Assembly (NCBI RefSeq): GCF_013386585.1
Contig: NZ_JACARO010000042.1
Span: 41,752 to 105,751, forward strand
Reading direction: 5' to 3'
DNA: 64,000 nucleotides
Origin: Pseudomonas sp. P7548
GTDB lineage: Bacteria; Pseudomonadota; Gammaproteobacteria; Pseudomonadales; Pseudomonadaceae
Shown here: positions 35,903-45,063 of the stretch, one piece after another
Position numbering within the stretch: the first letter of the stretch is position 1
Layout of the letters: the number at the start of each line of letters is the position of its first letter
The notes under the pieces: generated by a model
The model's database searches: none
The model's input: only the letters and a program-made list of their open reading frames with translations
What the model was told of the DNA's origin: nothing
Program-made: the position numbers and the translations under genes

Positions 35903-36369
35903 TTGAGCACGTCGTCCCTACTGCGAGGCCGCACCTTCGCCCTCTTCGCAGGCCTCGCCTTCATTGCAATGGACCAACTCGTCAAACTACTGGCCCTGAT
36001 TTCACTGCAAACCAACAGCTTCAAATTCGGCTCCAACCTCTCAACCTCGCCTTGGAACTGAGCCTGAATCCAGGCGCCTTTCTGATCCTGGGCGCGGCGT
36101 TGCCGCCGCAGGTCAAGCAACTGATTTTTATCGTCGGGGTTGCCGTCGCAGTGGCGTGGGCGATGTGGTGGTCGCTGTCCAAATGGAGCCAACCGCTGCG
36201 TAAAGTCCTGCCGCTGTACACCATCGCCCTGGGCGGTCTCGCCAACCTGATCGACCGTATTTTCCACGACGGTCATGTGGTCGACTACATGGTGTTGAAC
36301 ATTCGCCCGACACATACCGGGGTGTTCAATATTGCCGATATCGCCATCACTGCCGGGGCACTACTCTAG
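35903..36369 (+). pseudogene. signal peptidase II (LspA) paralogue disrupted by a frameshift
   Basis: Frame A (from a TTG at 35903) encodes ..FAGLAFIAMDQLVKLLAL.. like LspA helix 1. Its reading ends at a TGA near 36059. Frame B then continues as LNLALELSLNPGAFLILGAALP..GGLANLIDRIFHDGHVVDYMVLNIRPTHTGVFNIADIAITAGALL, which carries the LspA NPGA, NLIDR and VVDYM motifs, including both catalytic Asps. The switch lies around 36030-36045, and joining the frames restores a full-length (about 154 aa) lipoprotein signal peptidase-like product. A one-base loss is likeliest; sequencing error or frameshifting is possible. The essential lspA is probably elsewhere. Confidence 0.75.
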
Positions 36370-36440
36370 ATGCGTGAATCATTGGTAAAAACCGCATAAA
36401 GCCTAACCTGCGAGTTCAGCGAGTTGCTTAGTCTATCTTT

Positions 36441-37175
36441 CTATTTTGCAAGCCTTCGCGCCGCCGAGATCGACGAATATGTAGTTAAAGCACTCCAAGC
36501 TAGCAGCGCCAAACAAAAAAACGCTAAGAAGCTGGCAGCGGCATCGCCCCATTGTTTTTCCACGCAAAGGAAAAGCCCGAATTGAAAAAACACTAACGCC
36601 AAAGGGCCAAGTAAAAAATAAAACCACGTGGACAGCTTGGCATTGAAATCCGCCTTCTTGGCATCCTTTAAAACAAAACGCCCTTGAACCAGATCCAAAT
36701 AACTTCTACCGCTTCTATAATCATACATACCCGATAATGGCTCGGGCCCGGACATTACGGCTCTAATGAAATTCGGATCGCCTTGGAAGTTATAATCCGA
36801 TTTAACCGCCAATTGTAGGCTATAGTCACTGACCCCTGCCAAACCGCTCTGCACCAGACCAAGCAAAGCGCCGCCAAATGCCGTTCGAGGCATCCGTTCC
36901 AAATACCTCCAATAAAAAAATATAGAAATAAATACACATACCGCTCCGACATAAAAAAATATCATTTCCGGCCCCACGTCAGCCTTCCAGGAAACTGAAT
37001 ATCCAGCTCCTTTCAACTCAGCACTCGCGCTACCAAAAAACTTATATCCCAAAACACTGCTTATCAACAGCACCCCCAAACCAAACAACCTCTTGATAAA
37101 CTTGATCTGATAAGGCCCATTCAGAAAAGAATCAAACTTGCGCAAGACACTGTCCATAAATCTATCCCAATGCAT
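36441..37175 (-). CDS. AT-rich orphan membrane protein
   Basis: 244 aa. Four hydrophobic segments (about residues 29-46, 70-90, 190-212 and 216-235) suggest a polytopic inner-membrane protein. AAGGAG precedes the ATG at 37175. Base composition is visibly lower in GC than every neighbouring gene, and codons such as ATA and AAA are common, so recent acquisition is likely. No family recognised. Confidence 0.65.
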   Translation of the reverse strand: MHWDRFMDSVLRKFDSFLNGPYQIKFIKRLFGLGVLLISSVLGYKFFGSASAELKGAGYSVSWKADVGPEMIFFYVGAVCVFISIFFYWRYLERMPRTAFGGALLGLVQSGLAGVSDYSLQLAVKSDYNFQGDPNFIRAVMSGPEPLSGMYDYRSGRSYLDLVQGRFVLKDAKKADFNAKLSTWFYFLLGPLALVFFQFGLFLCVEKQWGDAAASFLAFFCLALLAWSALTTYSSISAARRLAK

Positions 37176-37309
37176 CACACTATCTCCTTGAAAAACCAAT
37201 AATGACTTAAAATTCAGCGAGCAAAAGTATCAATTAGCCATCACTGCGTCCAGCACAAATATACTGGCCAAGCTGACACCTGATCGATCTGTCTAAAATT
37301 TTTAAACTT

Positions 37310-38218
37310 TCAAAACACCGACCACCCAATCCGCTCACTCAACAACTCCAACGCCTTCATCCCCGCCAGCGAGTTCCCCGCCGTGTTCAGCTCCGGCGAC
37401 CACACGCACACCGTAAATTGCCCCGGCACCACCGCAACAATCCCGCCGCCCACGCCGCTCTTGCCCGGCAACCCAACGCGGTAGGCAAAGTTGCCCGCTT
37501 CGTCATACAGCCCGCTGGTGGCCATGATCGAGTTGACTTGCTTGGTCTGGCGCGCGGTGAGGATCTGTTCGCCGCTGTGGGCGCTCACGCCTTCGTTGGC
37601 CAGGAAGCTGAATGCGCGGGCCAGGTCCAGGCAGCTCATTTGCAGGGCGCAGTAGTTGAAGTAGCTGTGCAGCACGGCGTCCACGTCGTTGTGGAAGTTG
37701 CCGAAGGATTTCATCAGGTAGGCCATGGCGGCGTTGCGCGCGCCGTGCTGGGCTTCGGAGTCGGCGACCACGCTGTTGACCAGGATCTGCGGGTTGCCCG
37801 ACAGGCGCCGCACGAAGTCGCGCATCGACAGAATCGGCACGGCAAAACGCGATTGGTTGATGTCGCAGATTACCAGCGCACCCGCATTGATGAAGGGGTT
37901 GCGCGGCCGGCCGCGCTCGAACTCCAGCTGCACCAGGGAGTTGAACGGCTGTCCGGAAGGCTCGTGGCCCAGGCGTTCCCAGATGGTTTCGCCGCCATGG
38001 TCGATGGCCTGCACCAGGCTGAACACTTTGGAAATGCTCTGCACCGAGAACAAGGTGTCGGCATCGCCGGCGCAATAGGCCGAGCCGTCGTTGCCGTACA
38101 CGGCGATACCGAGCTGGTTGGCGGGCACATCGGCGAGTGCGGGGATGTAGTCGGCGACTTTGCCGAGGCCGATCAGGGGGCGCACTTCGTCGAGGATCGA
38201 CGAAAGCATTGCCTGCAT
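37310..38218 (-). CDS. glsA: glutaminase A
   Basis: 302 aa, the normal length for this family. The beta-lactamase-like serine glutaminase motif SISK is visible in TLFSVQSISKVFSLV (about residue 60), with INAGALVICD, YFNYCALQM and LPGKSGVGGGIVAVVPG downstream. It hydrolyses L-glutamine to glutamate and ammonia. ATG at 38218 has AGGACA upstream and gives the family length; an ATG at 38233 is the alternative. Confidence 0.93.
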   Translation of the reverse strand: MQAMLSSILDEVRPLIGLGKVADYIPALADVPANQLGIAVYGNDGSAYCAGDADTLFSVQSISKVFSLVQAIDHGGETIWERLGHEPSGQPFNSLVQLEFERGRPRNPFINAGALVICDINQSRFAVPILSMRDFVRRLSGNPQILVNSVVADSEAQHGARNAAMAYLMKSFGNFHNDVDAVLHSYFNYCALQMSCLDLARAFSFLANEGVSAHSGEQILTARQTKQVNSIMATSGLYDEAGNFAYRVGLPGKSGVGGGIVAVVPGQFTVCVWSPELNTAGNSLAGMKALELLSERIGWSVF

Positions 38219-38322
38219 GTCTTGTCCTGTCATCTGTCTTTGAATCGGTGATAAGCGGGGCGCGGAGGATACCTGAAGCGAGTGCTAAGATGCGCGCCAC
38301 CTCTGCACTCAGGACCTCCCGA

Positions 38323-38670
38323 ATGAAACTGCCACTCGCCCTTGCCTCCCTGCTGCTGATATCCGCCTGCACCGCTACGCCACCAGTTGCGCCACCCGCT
38401 CAGGATTCCGCAGCCTCTACCTGCCTGGCGGGTGGTGGCAGCATGAAGCAAGTCGGCAAATTGCAGACCTGGAAGTGCATCACGCCGTACAAGGACGCAG
38501 GCAAGGCCTGTACCGATTCGAGTCAGTGCGAAGGCGAGTGCCAGACCAGCGTCACCACCCAGTCGAACAAAGGCCCAGTGACCGGCGCATGCCAGGTGGA
38601 CAATAGCCACTTCGGCTGCTCGGCAACCGTGGAGAAAGGCAAGCTGGGCCGTGCGATTTGCGTGGACTGA
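38323..38670 (+). CDS. small cysteine-containing lipoprotein
   Basis: 115 aa. Signal sequence ending in the lipobox LISAC gives lipidated Cys16. The mature part has six further Cys (CLAGG, WKCIT, ACTDSSQCEGECQT, GACQV, FGCS, ICVD), probably paired as disulphides in the periplasm. AGGA is about nine bases before the ATG. Function unknown; short conserved segments resemble small pseudomonad lipoproteins. Confidence 0.7.
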   Translation: MKLPLALASLLLISACTATPPVAPPAQDSAASTCLAGGGSMKQVGKLQTWKCITPYKDAGKACTDSSQCEGECQTSVTTQSNKGPVTGACQVDNSHFGCSATVEKGKLGRAICVD

Positions 38671-38674
38671 CCCA

Positions 38675-38718
38675 CCACAACCTGTAGGAGCCGGCTTGCC
38701 GGCGCCTACAGGTTGTGG
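38675..38718. terminator. hairpin between convergent genes
   Basis: CCACAACCTGTAGGAGCCGGC and GCCGGCGCCTACAGGTTGTGG form a long stem with a short loop, a REP-like/bidirectional terminator between the lipoprotein gene and a convergent gene. Confidence 0.8.
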
Positions 38719-38724
38719 TGTTGT

Positions 38725-39135
38725 TTAGAAATGCGCCACATCCGACACCCGCTCATCCAGTACATCCCGCGCCAGCGCCCAGGCGCGGTCCTGGGACTCC
38801 ACCACCAGCAGCGGGTAGCCCCAGGCCTTGCCGAAGGTCACGGCAAACGGCTTGAAGGCCAGGCGCTTGGCCGCACTGGGCTCCACCTGGATCATGCCTT
38901 TGACGTAGGCCCGCAGCGCCGGCTTGTTTTTCTTCATCCAGATCGACGCGTGCTTGCGCTCTTCGTGGGAGTGTTCGTGGTTGCTTTCATCCACGGCTTT
39001 TTCATGCAGCAGCACAAAGGCTTGCTGACGGGCCAGGAGGCCTTCGAAGACCAGGAAAGCGTCAGCCGGGCCGCCTTCGTTGGGAGCGTCGAAAACGATT
39101 TTCACCACCGGGAATGTTGTGCTGTCGAGTCGCAT
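38725..39135 (-). CDS. hypothetical protein
   Basis: 136 aa, soluble, with a His/Glu-rich stretch ESNHEHSHEERKHASIW in the middle. CAAGGAG precedes the ATG at 39135. No family recognised; it lies next to an AraC regulator on the other strand. Confidence 0.6.
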   Translation of the reverse strand: MRLDSTTFPVVKIVFDAPNEGGPADAFLVFEGLLARQQAFVLLHEKAVDESNHEHSHEERKHASIWMKKNKPALRAYVKGMIQVEPSAAKRLAFKPFAVTFGKAWGYPLLVVESQDRAWALARDVLDERVSDVAHF

Positions 39136-39245
39136 GGCAGAGCTCCTTGTTGAGAATGGATCTCACTATAGCGATCGACCTACTGGACGGCATTGCACAA
39201 AATAGCCAGACTGTTTCGCAATTCAGCCAAGCTGTGATGCCCGCC

Positions 39246-40100
39246 ATGAAACACCACCGTCTTGAAATGCATGACCGCTCGATGGTCAAGGATGCGGATC
39301 AATTCCCCCGCGCCGTGGTGGCCGTGGGCGCCACCAGCACGTCGGATGCCTGGGAGCATGCGCAGCACGCCCACCGCAAGGGCCAGCTGCTGTACACCCT
39401 GCGCGGGGTCATCCATTGCGAGATCGAAGCGGGCATCTGGATCGTGCCGCCGCAGTGCGCGCTGTGGATTCCCGGCGGCGTCTCCCATGCGGCCCGCGGC
39501 TCGGGCGAAGCCGAAGTCTATTGCCTGCTGATCGACCCCGACGCCGCCTGCGCCCTGCCCCCGCAATGCTGCACCCTGGCGGTGTCAGGCTTGCTGCATG
39601 AGCTGATCAGCAAGGCCGTGAGTTTTCCGCTGCTGTATGACGAGGACGGTGCCCAGGGCCGTTTGATCAACACGCTGCTGGATGAATTGGCGGCCGCGCC
39701 CATCGAGGCCCTGCACCTGCCCATGCCCCAGGACCCGCGTTTGCGTCGCCTGGCCGACAGCCTGCTGGCCGAACCCGCCGACAAGGCCACGCTCAGCCAA
39801 TGGGCGGTGCGCATCGGCATGAGTGAACGCAGCATGACGCGCCTGTTGCTGGAGGAACTGGGCCTGAGTTTTGGCCGCTGGCGCCGGCAGTTGCACGTGA
39901 TCCTCTCGTTGCAACGCCTGGCCAAGGGCCAGAGCGTGCAGACGGTGGCGCTGGACCTCGGCTATGAGAACGCCAGCGGCTTTATCACTATGTTCCGCAA
40001 GGCCGTCGGACAACCGCCAGCGCGTTACCTGGCAGACCGTGCCGGGGCCCTGAACGCGCCGTCCCCCGCGGCCATTGCGCTAAAGGAGGCAAAAGGCTAG
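39246..40100 (+). CDS. AraC-family regulator with cupin sensor
   Basis: 284 aa. An N-terminal cupin-like region (residues 15-110, HAHRKGQLLYTLRGVI..WIPGGVSH) is followed by two helix-turn-helix motifs (LSQWAVRIGMSERSMTRLLLEELG and VQTVALDLGYENASGFITMFRKAVGQPPARY). The target is unknown. Start at ATG 39246 is family-like, but there is no clear ribosome-binding site; ATG 39237 is an alternative. It is immediately upstream of the siderophore receptor gene, although the cluster has its own PchR-like regulator. Confidence 0.88.
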   Translation: MKHHRLEMHDRSMVKDADQFPRAVVAVGATSTSDAWEHAQHAHRKGQLLYTLRGVIHCEIEAGIWIVPPQCALWIPGGVSHAARGSGEAEVYCLLIDPDAACALPPQCCTLAVSGLLHELISKAVSFPLLYDEDGAQGRLINTLLDELAAAPIEALHLPMPQDPRLRRLADSLLAEPADKATLSQWAVRIGMSERSMTRLLLEELGLSFGRWRRQLHVILSLQRLAKGQSVQTVALDLGYENASGFITMFRKAVGQPPARYLADRAGALNAPSPAAIALKEAKG

Positions 40101-40152
40101 CTACGTTGCACTGCAATCGGGTGATTTAAGACCCGAATCGGGTAGTGCGGAA

Positions 40153-40171
40153 AATGAGAACCCGTATCATT
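40153..40171 (+). promoter_or_regulatory. Fur-box-like site upstream of siderophore receptor
   Basis: AATGAGAACCCGTATCATT is 19 bp with the AATGAGAA/ATCATT halves common in pseudomonad Fur boxes. It ends 29 bp before the receptor ATG. Confidence 0.65.
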
Positions 40172-40200
40172 TGCGCCATTCTCCTTCAGGCGTGGACACC

Positions 40201-42270
40201 ATGGAACGCTCTTCCCTCTCCCAAGCCGTACGCTGTGCCTTGTTTTTGTCTTGCACCCTGCCGCTGATGCAATCGGCGACGGCCGCCGATGTGACCGTCG
40301 ATGAGCTGGATGCCACGGTTATCACGGCGACCAAGCAGGACACGCCGCAGTTCAAGACCACCAACAGCGTCAGCGTGGTCAAGGGCGAAAAAATCGAGGA
40401 CAGCCACCTCGACACCCTTGGCGAAGTGGCCCAGCGCCAACCCAACCTGTACTTCAGCACGTTCACCCAGCACACGCCGTCGCTGACCATTCGTGGCCTG
40501 GGTTTTTCCGATGATGAAGGCGATAGCATCAGCAACAGCGTGTACATCGACGGCGTGCCCATGAATGGCCTGGTGCTCGGCCAGCTGTACGACATCGACC
40601 AAGTGGAAATCCTGCGCGGCCCGCAAAACACCCTGTACGGGCAAAACAGCATGGGCGGCCTGGTGGCCCTGCGCACCCGAGACCCGGAGTTCACGGCGGG
40701 TGGCAAGGTCAAGCTCGAATACGGCACCCACAACCAGCAGCGCGCCGAGGTCACCGGCAACCTGCCCCTCACTGAAAACACCGCCGTACGGGTGACCGTC
40801 GGCGGCGAAAAGAACGATGGCATGATCGCCAACTCCACCCTCGGCCGCCACGACACAGCCGGCTGGGACAGCGGTTTCGGCCGTATCAAGTTGCTGCACC
40901 TGGACGACGACGGCGGCGAGTGGCGCTTCGGCTTGCACCACATGAACACCCATGGCGACAACGACTATTTCGCCACCCGCGACCTGGCGAAAAAGTACCA
41001 GTCCAACGCCACCGACGCCGGCACCAACAACACCGAATACACCTTGTTCACCGGCGAATACCGCAAGCGCTTTGCCGATGACACGCAACTGGTGGTCAAC
41101 GTCGGCGCCAACCAGACCGAGTGGGATTACTGGTTGCCCAAATCGATCTTCGGCGGCACTGCCGGCTACGACATGAAGACCCGTCAGTACACCGGTGAAG
41201 CCCGGCTCAACGGCCAGAACGGCAACATCGACTGGCTGGTGGGCGGCTTCCTGTCCCATGTGCGCCGCGACGCACCCTACACCTTCGACCTCAGCCCGTC
41301 TTTCCTCAGCGCCACCAAGGCCAAGGTCGAGGGTGACACCGTGGCCACCTTCGGCGAGCTGGGCTGGCGCTTCCAGCCGCAATGGCGCGCCGCCGTCGGC
41401 CTGCGGGTGGAACACAACCGTCGCACCATGGACTGGAGCAGCACCCAGGGCGGCATGTTCGACAGCGATGGCGACGGCGTGCCCGACACCAGCTTCGCCA
41501 GCCTGGAATCGTTCAACGACCGCAAGGTCAGTGAAACCGTGGCCCTGCCGCGTTTCAGCCTGGAGTTCAGCCCCAACGACCAGCACTTCACCTACCTGGT
41601 GCTGGCGCGCGGCTACAAGGCTTCCGGCTTCAATACCTATTCCACCACCGCCAGCGCGGCTGGCGATGCCTACCACCCGGAATACGGCAGCTACGCCGAG
41701 CTGGGCTACCGCTACCGCGCGCCGAGCAAGGTGTGGGAAGTCGGCGCCGACGTGTTCTACACCCGCCTGCGCGATCAGCAGGTAATCGTCGAGGACGGCG
41801 GCGGCCAGACCTCCACCAGCAACGCCGGCAAGTCCCATAACAAAGGCCTGGAGCTGACCGCCACGGTGCGTCCGGTGGAGTCGGTGCAGGTCAATGCCTA
41901 TGCCGCGCTGCTTGAGGCGCAGTTCGACGACTACACCCGTGGCGCGGTGGACTATTCCGGCAAGCAGTTCCCGAGTACACCCAAGCACAGCTACGGCGTG
42001 TCGATGGACTGGGCGGCCACCGACCACATCACCGTCGGCACCGGCCTGACGCGCCAGGGGCAATCCTATCTGTACCCGAACGCCACGCTGTCCCAGGGCG
42101 CCTACACCCTGTGGGACGCCAACATCGATTATCGCCTCAAGCAATGGACCATCGGCCTGTTCGGCAAGAACCTGGGCGACACCACCTACTTCACCCGCGC
42201 CATGGCCAACGGCATGGTCATCGCCGGACAGCCGCGTACCCTGGGCGTGCGGGTGGGCATGGAGTTCTGA
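40201..42270 (+). CDS. TonB-dependent siderophore receptor (FyuA/FptA-like)
   Basis: 689 aa. Signal peptide (residues 1-29, SATA-A) leads to the TonB box region (ELDATVITATK), plug domain (LGEVAQRQPNLYFSTF, VEILRGPQNTLYGQNSMGGLVAL) and a barrel ending in Phe (VGMEF). There is no STN domain, so it is a transport-only receptor in the style of FyuA (yersiniabactin) and FptA (pyochelin). Genetic linkage to the thiazoline NRPS operon makes it the likely receptor for that siderophore's ferric complex. Start at ATG 40201 chosen for the signal peptide. A Fur-box-like site precedes it. Confidence 0.85.
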   Translation: MERSSLSQAVRCALFLSCTLPLMQSATAADVTVDELDATVITATKQDTPQFKTTNSVSVVKGEKIEDSHLDTLGEVAQRQPNLYFSTFTQHTPSLTIRGLGFSDDEGDSISNSVYIDGVPMNGLVLGQLYDIDQVEILRGPQNTLYGQNSMGGLVALRTRDPEFTAGGKVKLEYGTHNQQRAEVTGNLPLTENTAVRVTVGGEKNDGMIANSTLGRHDTAGWDSGFGRIKLLHLDDDGGEWRFGLHHMNTHGDNDYFATRDLAKKYQSNATDAGTNNTEYTLFTGEYRKRFADDTQLVVNVGANQTEWDYWLPKSIFGGTAGYDMKTRQYTGEARLNGQNGNIDWLVGGFLSHVRRDAPYTFDLSPSFLSATKAKVEGDTVATFGELGWRFQPQWRAAVGLRVEHNRRTMDWSSTQGGMFDSDGDGVPDTSFASLESFNDRKVSETVALPRFSLEFSPNDQHFTYLVLARGYKASGFNTYSTTASAAGDAYHPEYGSYAELGYRYRAPSKVWEVGADVFYTRLRDQQVIVEDGGGQTSTSNAGKSHNKGLELTATVRPVESVQVNAYAALLEAQFDDYTRGAVDYSGKQFPSTPKHSYGVSMDWAATDHITVGTGLTRQGQSYLYPNATLSQGAYTLWDANIDYRLKQWTIGLFGKNLGDTTYFTRAMANGMVIAGQPRTLGVRVGMEF

Positions 42271-42291
42271 GACTAACGTTACAACCTTGCA

Positions 42292-42310
42292 AATGAGAAC
42301 AATTAGTAAT
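42292..42310 (+). promoter_or_regulatory. Fur-box-like site upstream of the AraC regulator
   Basis: AATGAGAACAATTAGTAAT, 19 bp, resembles the site before the receptor. It lies in the 186-bp gap between receptor and regulator genes, about 150 bp before the regulator ATG. Confidence 0.55.
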
Positions 42311-42456
42311 AGCCTGCGATCCATCTTGAATGCTCGCAGGGATTTCCGGGCAATGCGCTGGCCTCTCCGTAACAGGGGCCCGCGCAGGAACAAGGACACT
42401 TGCGAGCCGTCTGCCCCCTGCCCAGGTCTCCTGGGCGGTTGCCTGCGAGGACGACC

Positions 42457-43347
42457 ATGTACCAGCTTCGCGCTTCCACCTTCTTTGACGAAACCGCGCC
42501 CCAGGCCGGCCCGCCCGGCTGTCACGTGCGAACCCAGGTGGTCCAACCCGGCCTGGAAGTCTCCCTGGTGACCTTCAACGCCACGGACTCGGTGCGCATC
42601 AGCACCATCGACGACAACCCTCACCTGCACTTCAGCTGCATGCTCAACGGCGATATCGACGTGCGCGTCGGCCGCAAAGGCCTGCACCTGGGCAAAGACC
42701 AACTGATGACCAGCTTCGCCCCCGCCGAACGCTTCGAGCTGGAATTCGCCCCCGCCCATCGCAACCTCGAACTGCGCATCACGCCCCAGCGCCTCAGCGA
42801 ACTGGCCGGCGAGGATTACCAGCGGCTGGGCGACAGCATCGAAGGCAACTTCTGCCTGCACACCACCCACGGCAACCAGCGCATCAAGGACGCCGCCCTG
42901 CGCCTGGAACGCCTGCTGGGGGATGATTCAGCCTCGCCGCTGCTGGTGCACTCGGCCAGCCTGGAATTCCTCGCCTGGCACCTCAAGGCCTTCAACCCCA
43001 AGGACCAGAGCGAGCAGATTTCCCGGCGCGAACAGAAGCAACTGCTGGCCGCCCGCGAACGCCTGCTGATGGACCTCAGCGCCGCGCCCACCATCGAACA
43101 ACTGGCCCGCGAGACCGGGCTCAACCAGCTCAAGCTCAAGCGTGGGTTCAAGGCCATGTTCGATGTGAGCATCTACGCGCTGTTCCAGCGCGAACGCATG
43201 GGCAAGGCGCGCCAGTTGCTGCAGCACCATGGGGTGACCGACACCGCCTCGATGCTCGGCTACAGCAACATCAGCCACTTCAGCGTGGCGTTTCGCAAAC
43301 AGTACGGCGTACTGCCGCGCGATGCCCGGCGCGGCGCGCTGGAATAA
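42457..43347 (+). CDS. PchR/YbtA-type AraC activator of the siderophore locus
   Basis: 296 aa. The C-terminal AraC domain is clear (IEQLARETGLNQLKLKRGFKAMF and DTASMLGYSNISHFSVAFRKQYGVLP). The N-terminal sensor region (FSCMLNGDIDVRVGRKGLHLG) fits the PchR/YbtA group, in which the ferric or free siderophore is the coactivator. GAGGA precedes the ATG. Position between receptor and transporter genes mirrors pyochelin and yersiniabactin loci. It probably activates receptor, transporter and NRPS promoters with Fur as repressor. Confidence 0.85.
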   Translation: MYQLRASTFFDETAPQAGPPGCHVRTQVVQPGLEVSLVTFNATDSVRISTIDDNPHLHFSCMLNGDIDVRVGRKGLHLGKDQLMTSFAPAERFELEFAPAHRNLELRITPQRLSELAGEDYQRLGDSIEGNFCLHTTHGNQRIKDAALRLERLLGDDSASPLLVHSASLEFLAWHLKAFNPKDQSEQISRREQKQLLAARERLLMDLSAAPTIEQLARETGLNQLKLKRGFKAMFDVSIYALFQRERMGKARQLLQHHGVTDTASMLGYSNISHFSVAFRKQYGVLPRDARRGALE

Positions 43348-43350
43348 GCC

Positions 43351-45063
43351 TTACCCCGCCTGCTGCTGCCACAACTCGGCATACAGCCCGCCACGTGCCA
43401 GCAACGGCGCGTGGCGGCCGCGCTCGACGATACGCCCCTGGTCCAGCACCAGAATCACATCGGCATGGCGCACCGTGCGCAAACGGTGCGCCACCATGAT
43501 CAGCGTGCGCCCCTGGGCCAGGCGCGACAACGCGCGCTGGATCTCATACTGCGCCAGCGGGTCGACCGACGCTGTGGCTTCGTCCAGCAGCAAAATCGGC
43601 GCGTCCTTGAGCAACGCCCGGGCGATCGACAAACGCTGACGTTCGCCCCCGGACAAACGCTGGCCGTTCTCGCCGATGGGCGTGTCATACCCCTGGGGCA
43701 AACGCTGGATAAACTCATCACAACCGGCCTGGGCACAGGCGTGCCTCACCTGCGCCAGGCTGGCGTCGGGTTTGCCCAAGCGCACGTTGTCGAGCACGCT
43801 GGCGTCAAACAGTTGCACGTCCTGGAACACGAAACTGCACGCGGCGTAGAGCTGGTCCAGGCGCATGTCGCGTACGTCTACGCCCCCCAATTCAATGCGC
43901 CCCTGCTGCGGGTCATAAAAGCGCGCCAGCAAGTGCAGCACGCTGCTTTTACCGGCACCAGAAGGCCCGACAATCGCCAGCATCTGCCCTGGCTCCACGG
44001 CAAAAGCCACCCCCTGCAACGCCCACTCCGGCTGTTCGGGGTAACGCAGGCTCACGTCACAAAAACGCACGCCATGGCCCTGTGGCGCCACCGGCTGCGA
44101 GGGCTCGACAACTGCCGGAATATCCAGCAAGGCCTGCAACCGCGCTTGCGCCTGGGCCAGGCCGCGCAGTTCGCTCAGGTACGCTGCCACATCCAGCAAG
44201 GGGTCGAGCAAACGCGGCGCCACCAGCGCGAACAACATCCAGGTCAGCGCCGGCAGTTGCTCGGCATTTGCCAGCAGGCCCGCCACGAGCAACAACAGCA
44301 CCAGGCTCAAGTCCACGCACAAACGGTACAACTGGATGGCGCTGCCACCCCACACTTCCACGCCCAGGCTGTGACGTTCGATCTCGCCGAACTGCTGGTC
44401 CAACCCTTCGCGCCACGCCCCGGCGCGATTGAACAGACGCAAGGTGCGCAGCCCGCCGATAAACTCCACCAGCAGTCCCGCCGCCCGCATAAAGCTGTGC
44501 TGCTTGCGCCGGCCCGCCGCCAGGAAAAACCCGCTCAAGCGGTTCAACAACACAAACGCCAAGGGCAGCGTCACCAGCAGCGCCGGGGCCAGGCGCCAGT
44601 CCACCCACACCAGCACGCCCATAAACAGCAACGGCACCGCCAGCGACGCCAGCAACTCGCCGAGCACGTGGGTGAAAATGGTTTCGATACGCTTGACGTC
44701 TTCCGTCAGGCGCTCACCCAGTTGCCCGATCCTCTCTTGGCGAAGCGCGCCCAACGGCAAATGCGCCACATGGTCGAGCAAGTGGCGCCGGTAACCGTGC
44801 ATCAACTCATAACCGCCGAGAAAACTGTTGAGCTGCCCGAAGTGCGAACACACCAACTGCGCCACCAACAGCGCCGCCAAGCCCACGCTCAGCCACACCA
44901 GTGAAGGCATCGCGGGTTCAAGCAGCCACACAAACCCGAGAAAGAACGGCGCAATCGCACACGCCCGCTCCAACCCGCGCAAGCCCAAGCCCCACCACAG
45001 GCGCGGCGAGCGTGTATCGGCAATGCTCACCACTTGGCGCAGCCCTTCAATCAACCCGTGCAT
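43351..45063 (-). CDS. ABC half-transporter (YbtQ/YbtP or PchI-like)
   Basis: 570 aa. An exporter-type membrane domain (about residues 1-320) is fused to an ATPase with Walker A GPSGAGKSS, signature LSGGERQRLSIARALL and Walker B ILLLDEATASVDP. In yersiniabactin loci such type IV-fold half-transporters (YbtPQ) import the ferric siderophore; in pyochelin loci PchHI play a corresponding role. ATG at 45063 overlaps the end of the partner gene by 17 bp, implying a heterodimer and coupled translation. The stop lies 3 bp from the convergent regulator gene. Confidence 0.9.
   Translation of the reverse strand: MHGLIEGLRQVVSIADTRSPRLWWGLGLRGLERACAIAPFFLGFVWLLEPAMPSLVWLSVGLAALLVAQLVCSHFGQLNSFLGGYELMHGYRRHLLDHVAHLPLGALRQERIGQLGERLTEDVKRIETIFTHVLGELLASLAVPLLFMGVLVWVDWRLAPALLVTLPLAFVLLNRLSGFFLAAGRRKQHSFMRAAGLLVEFIGGLRTLRLFNRAGAWREGLDQQFGEIERHSLGVEVWGGSAIQLYRLCVDLSLVLLLLVAGLLANAEQLPALTWMLFALVAPRLLDPLLDVAAYLSELRGLAQAQARLQALLDIPAVVEPSQPVAPQGHGVRFCDVSLRYPEQPEWALQGVAFAVEPGQMLAIVGPSGAGKSSVLHLLARFYDPQQGRIELGGVDVRDMRLDQLYAACSFVFQDVQLFDASVLDNVRLGKPDASLAQVRHACAQAGCDEFIQRLPQGYDTPIGENGQRLSGGERQRLSIARALLKDAPILLLDEATASVDPLAQYEIQRALSRLAQGRTLIMVAHRLRTVRHADVILVLDQGRIVERGRHAPLLARGGLYAELWQQQAG

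Noticed and set aside
40186..42870. 894-aa open frame on the reverse strand
   Set aside because: It is antisense to the TonB receptor gene, which has clear signal peptide, plug and barrel features; long reverse frames are common in GC-rich coding DNA.
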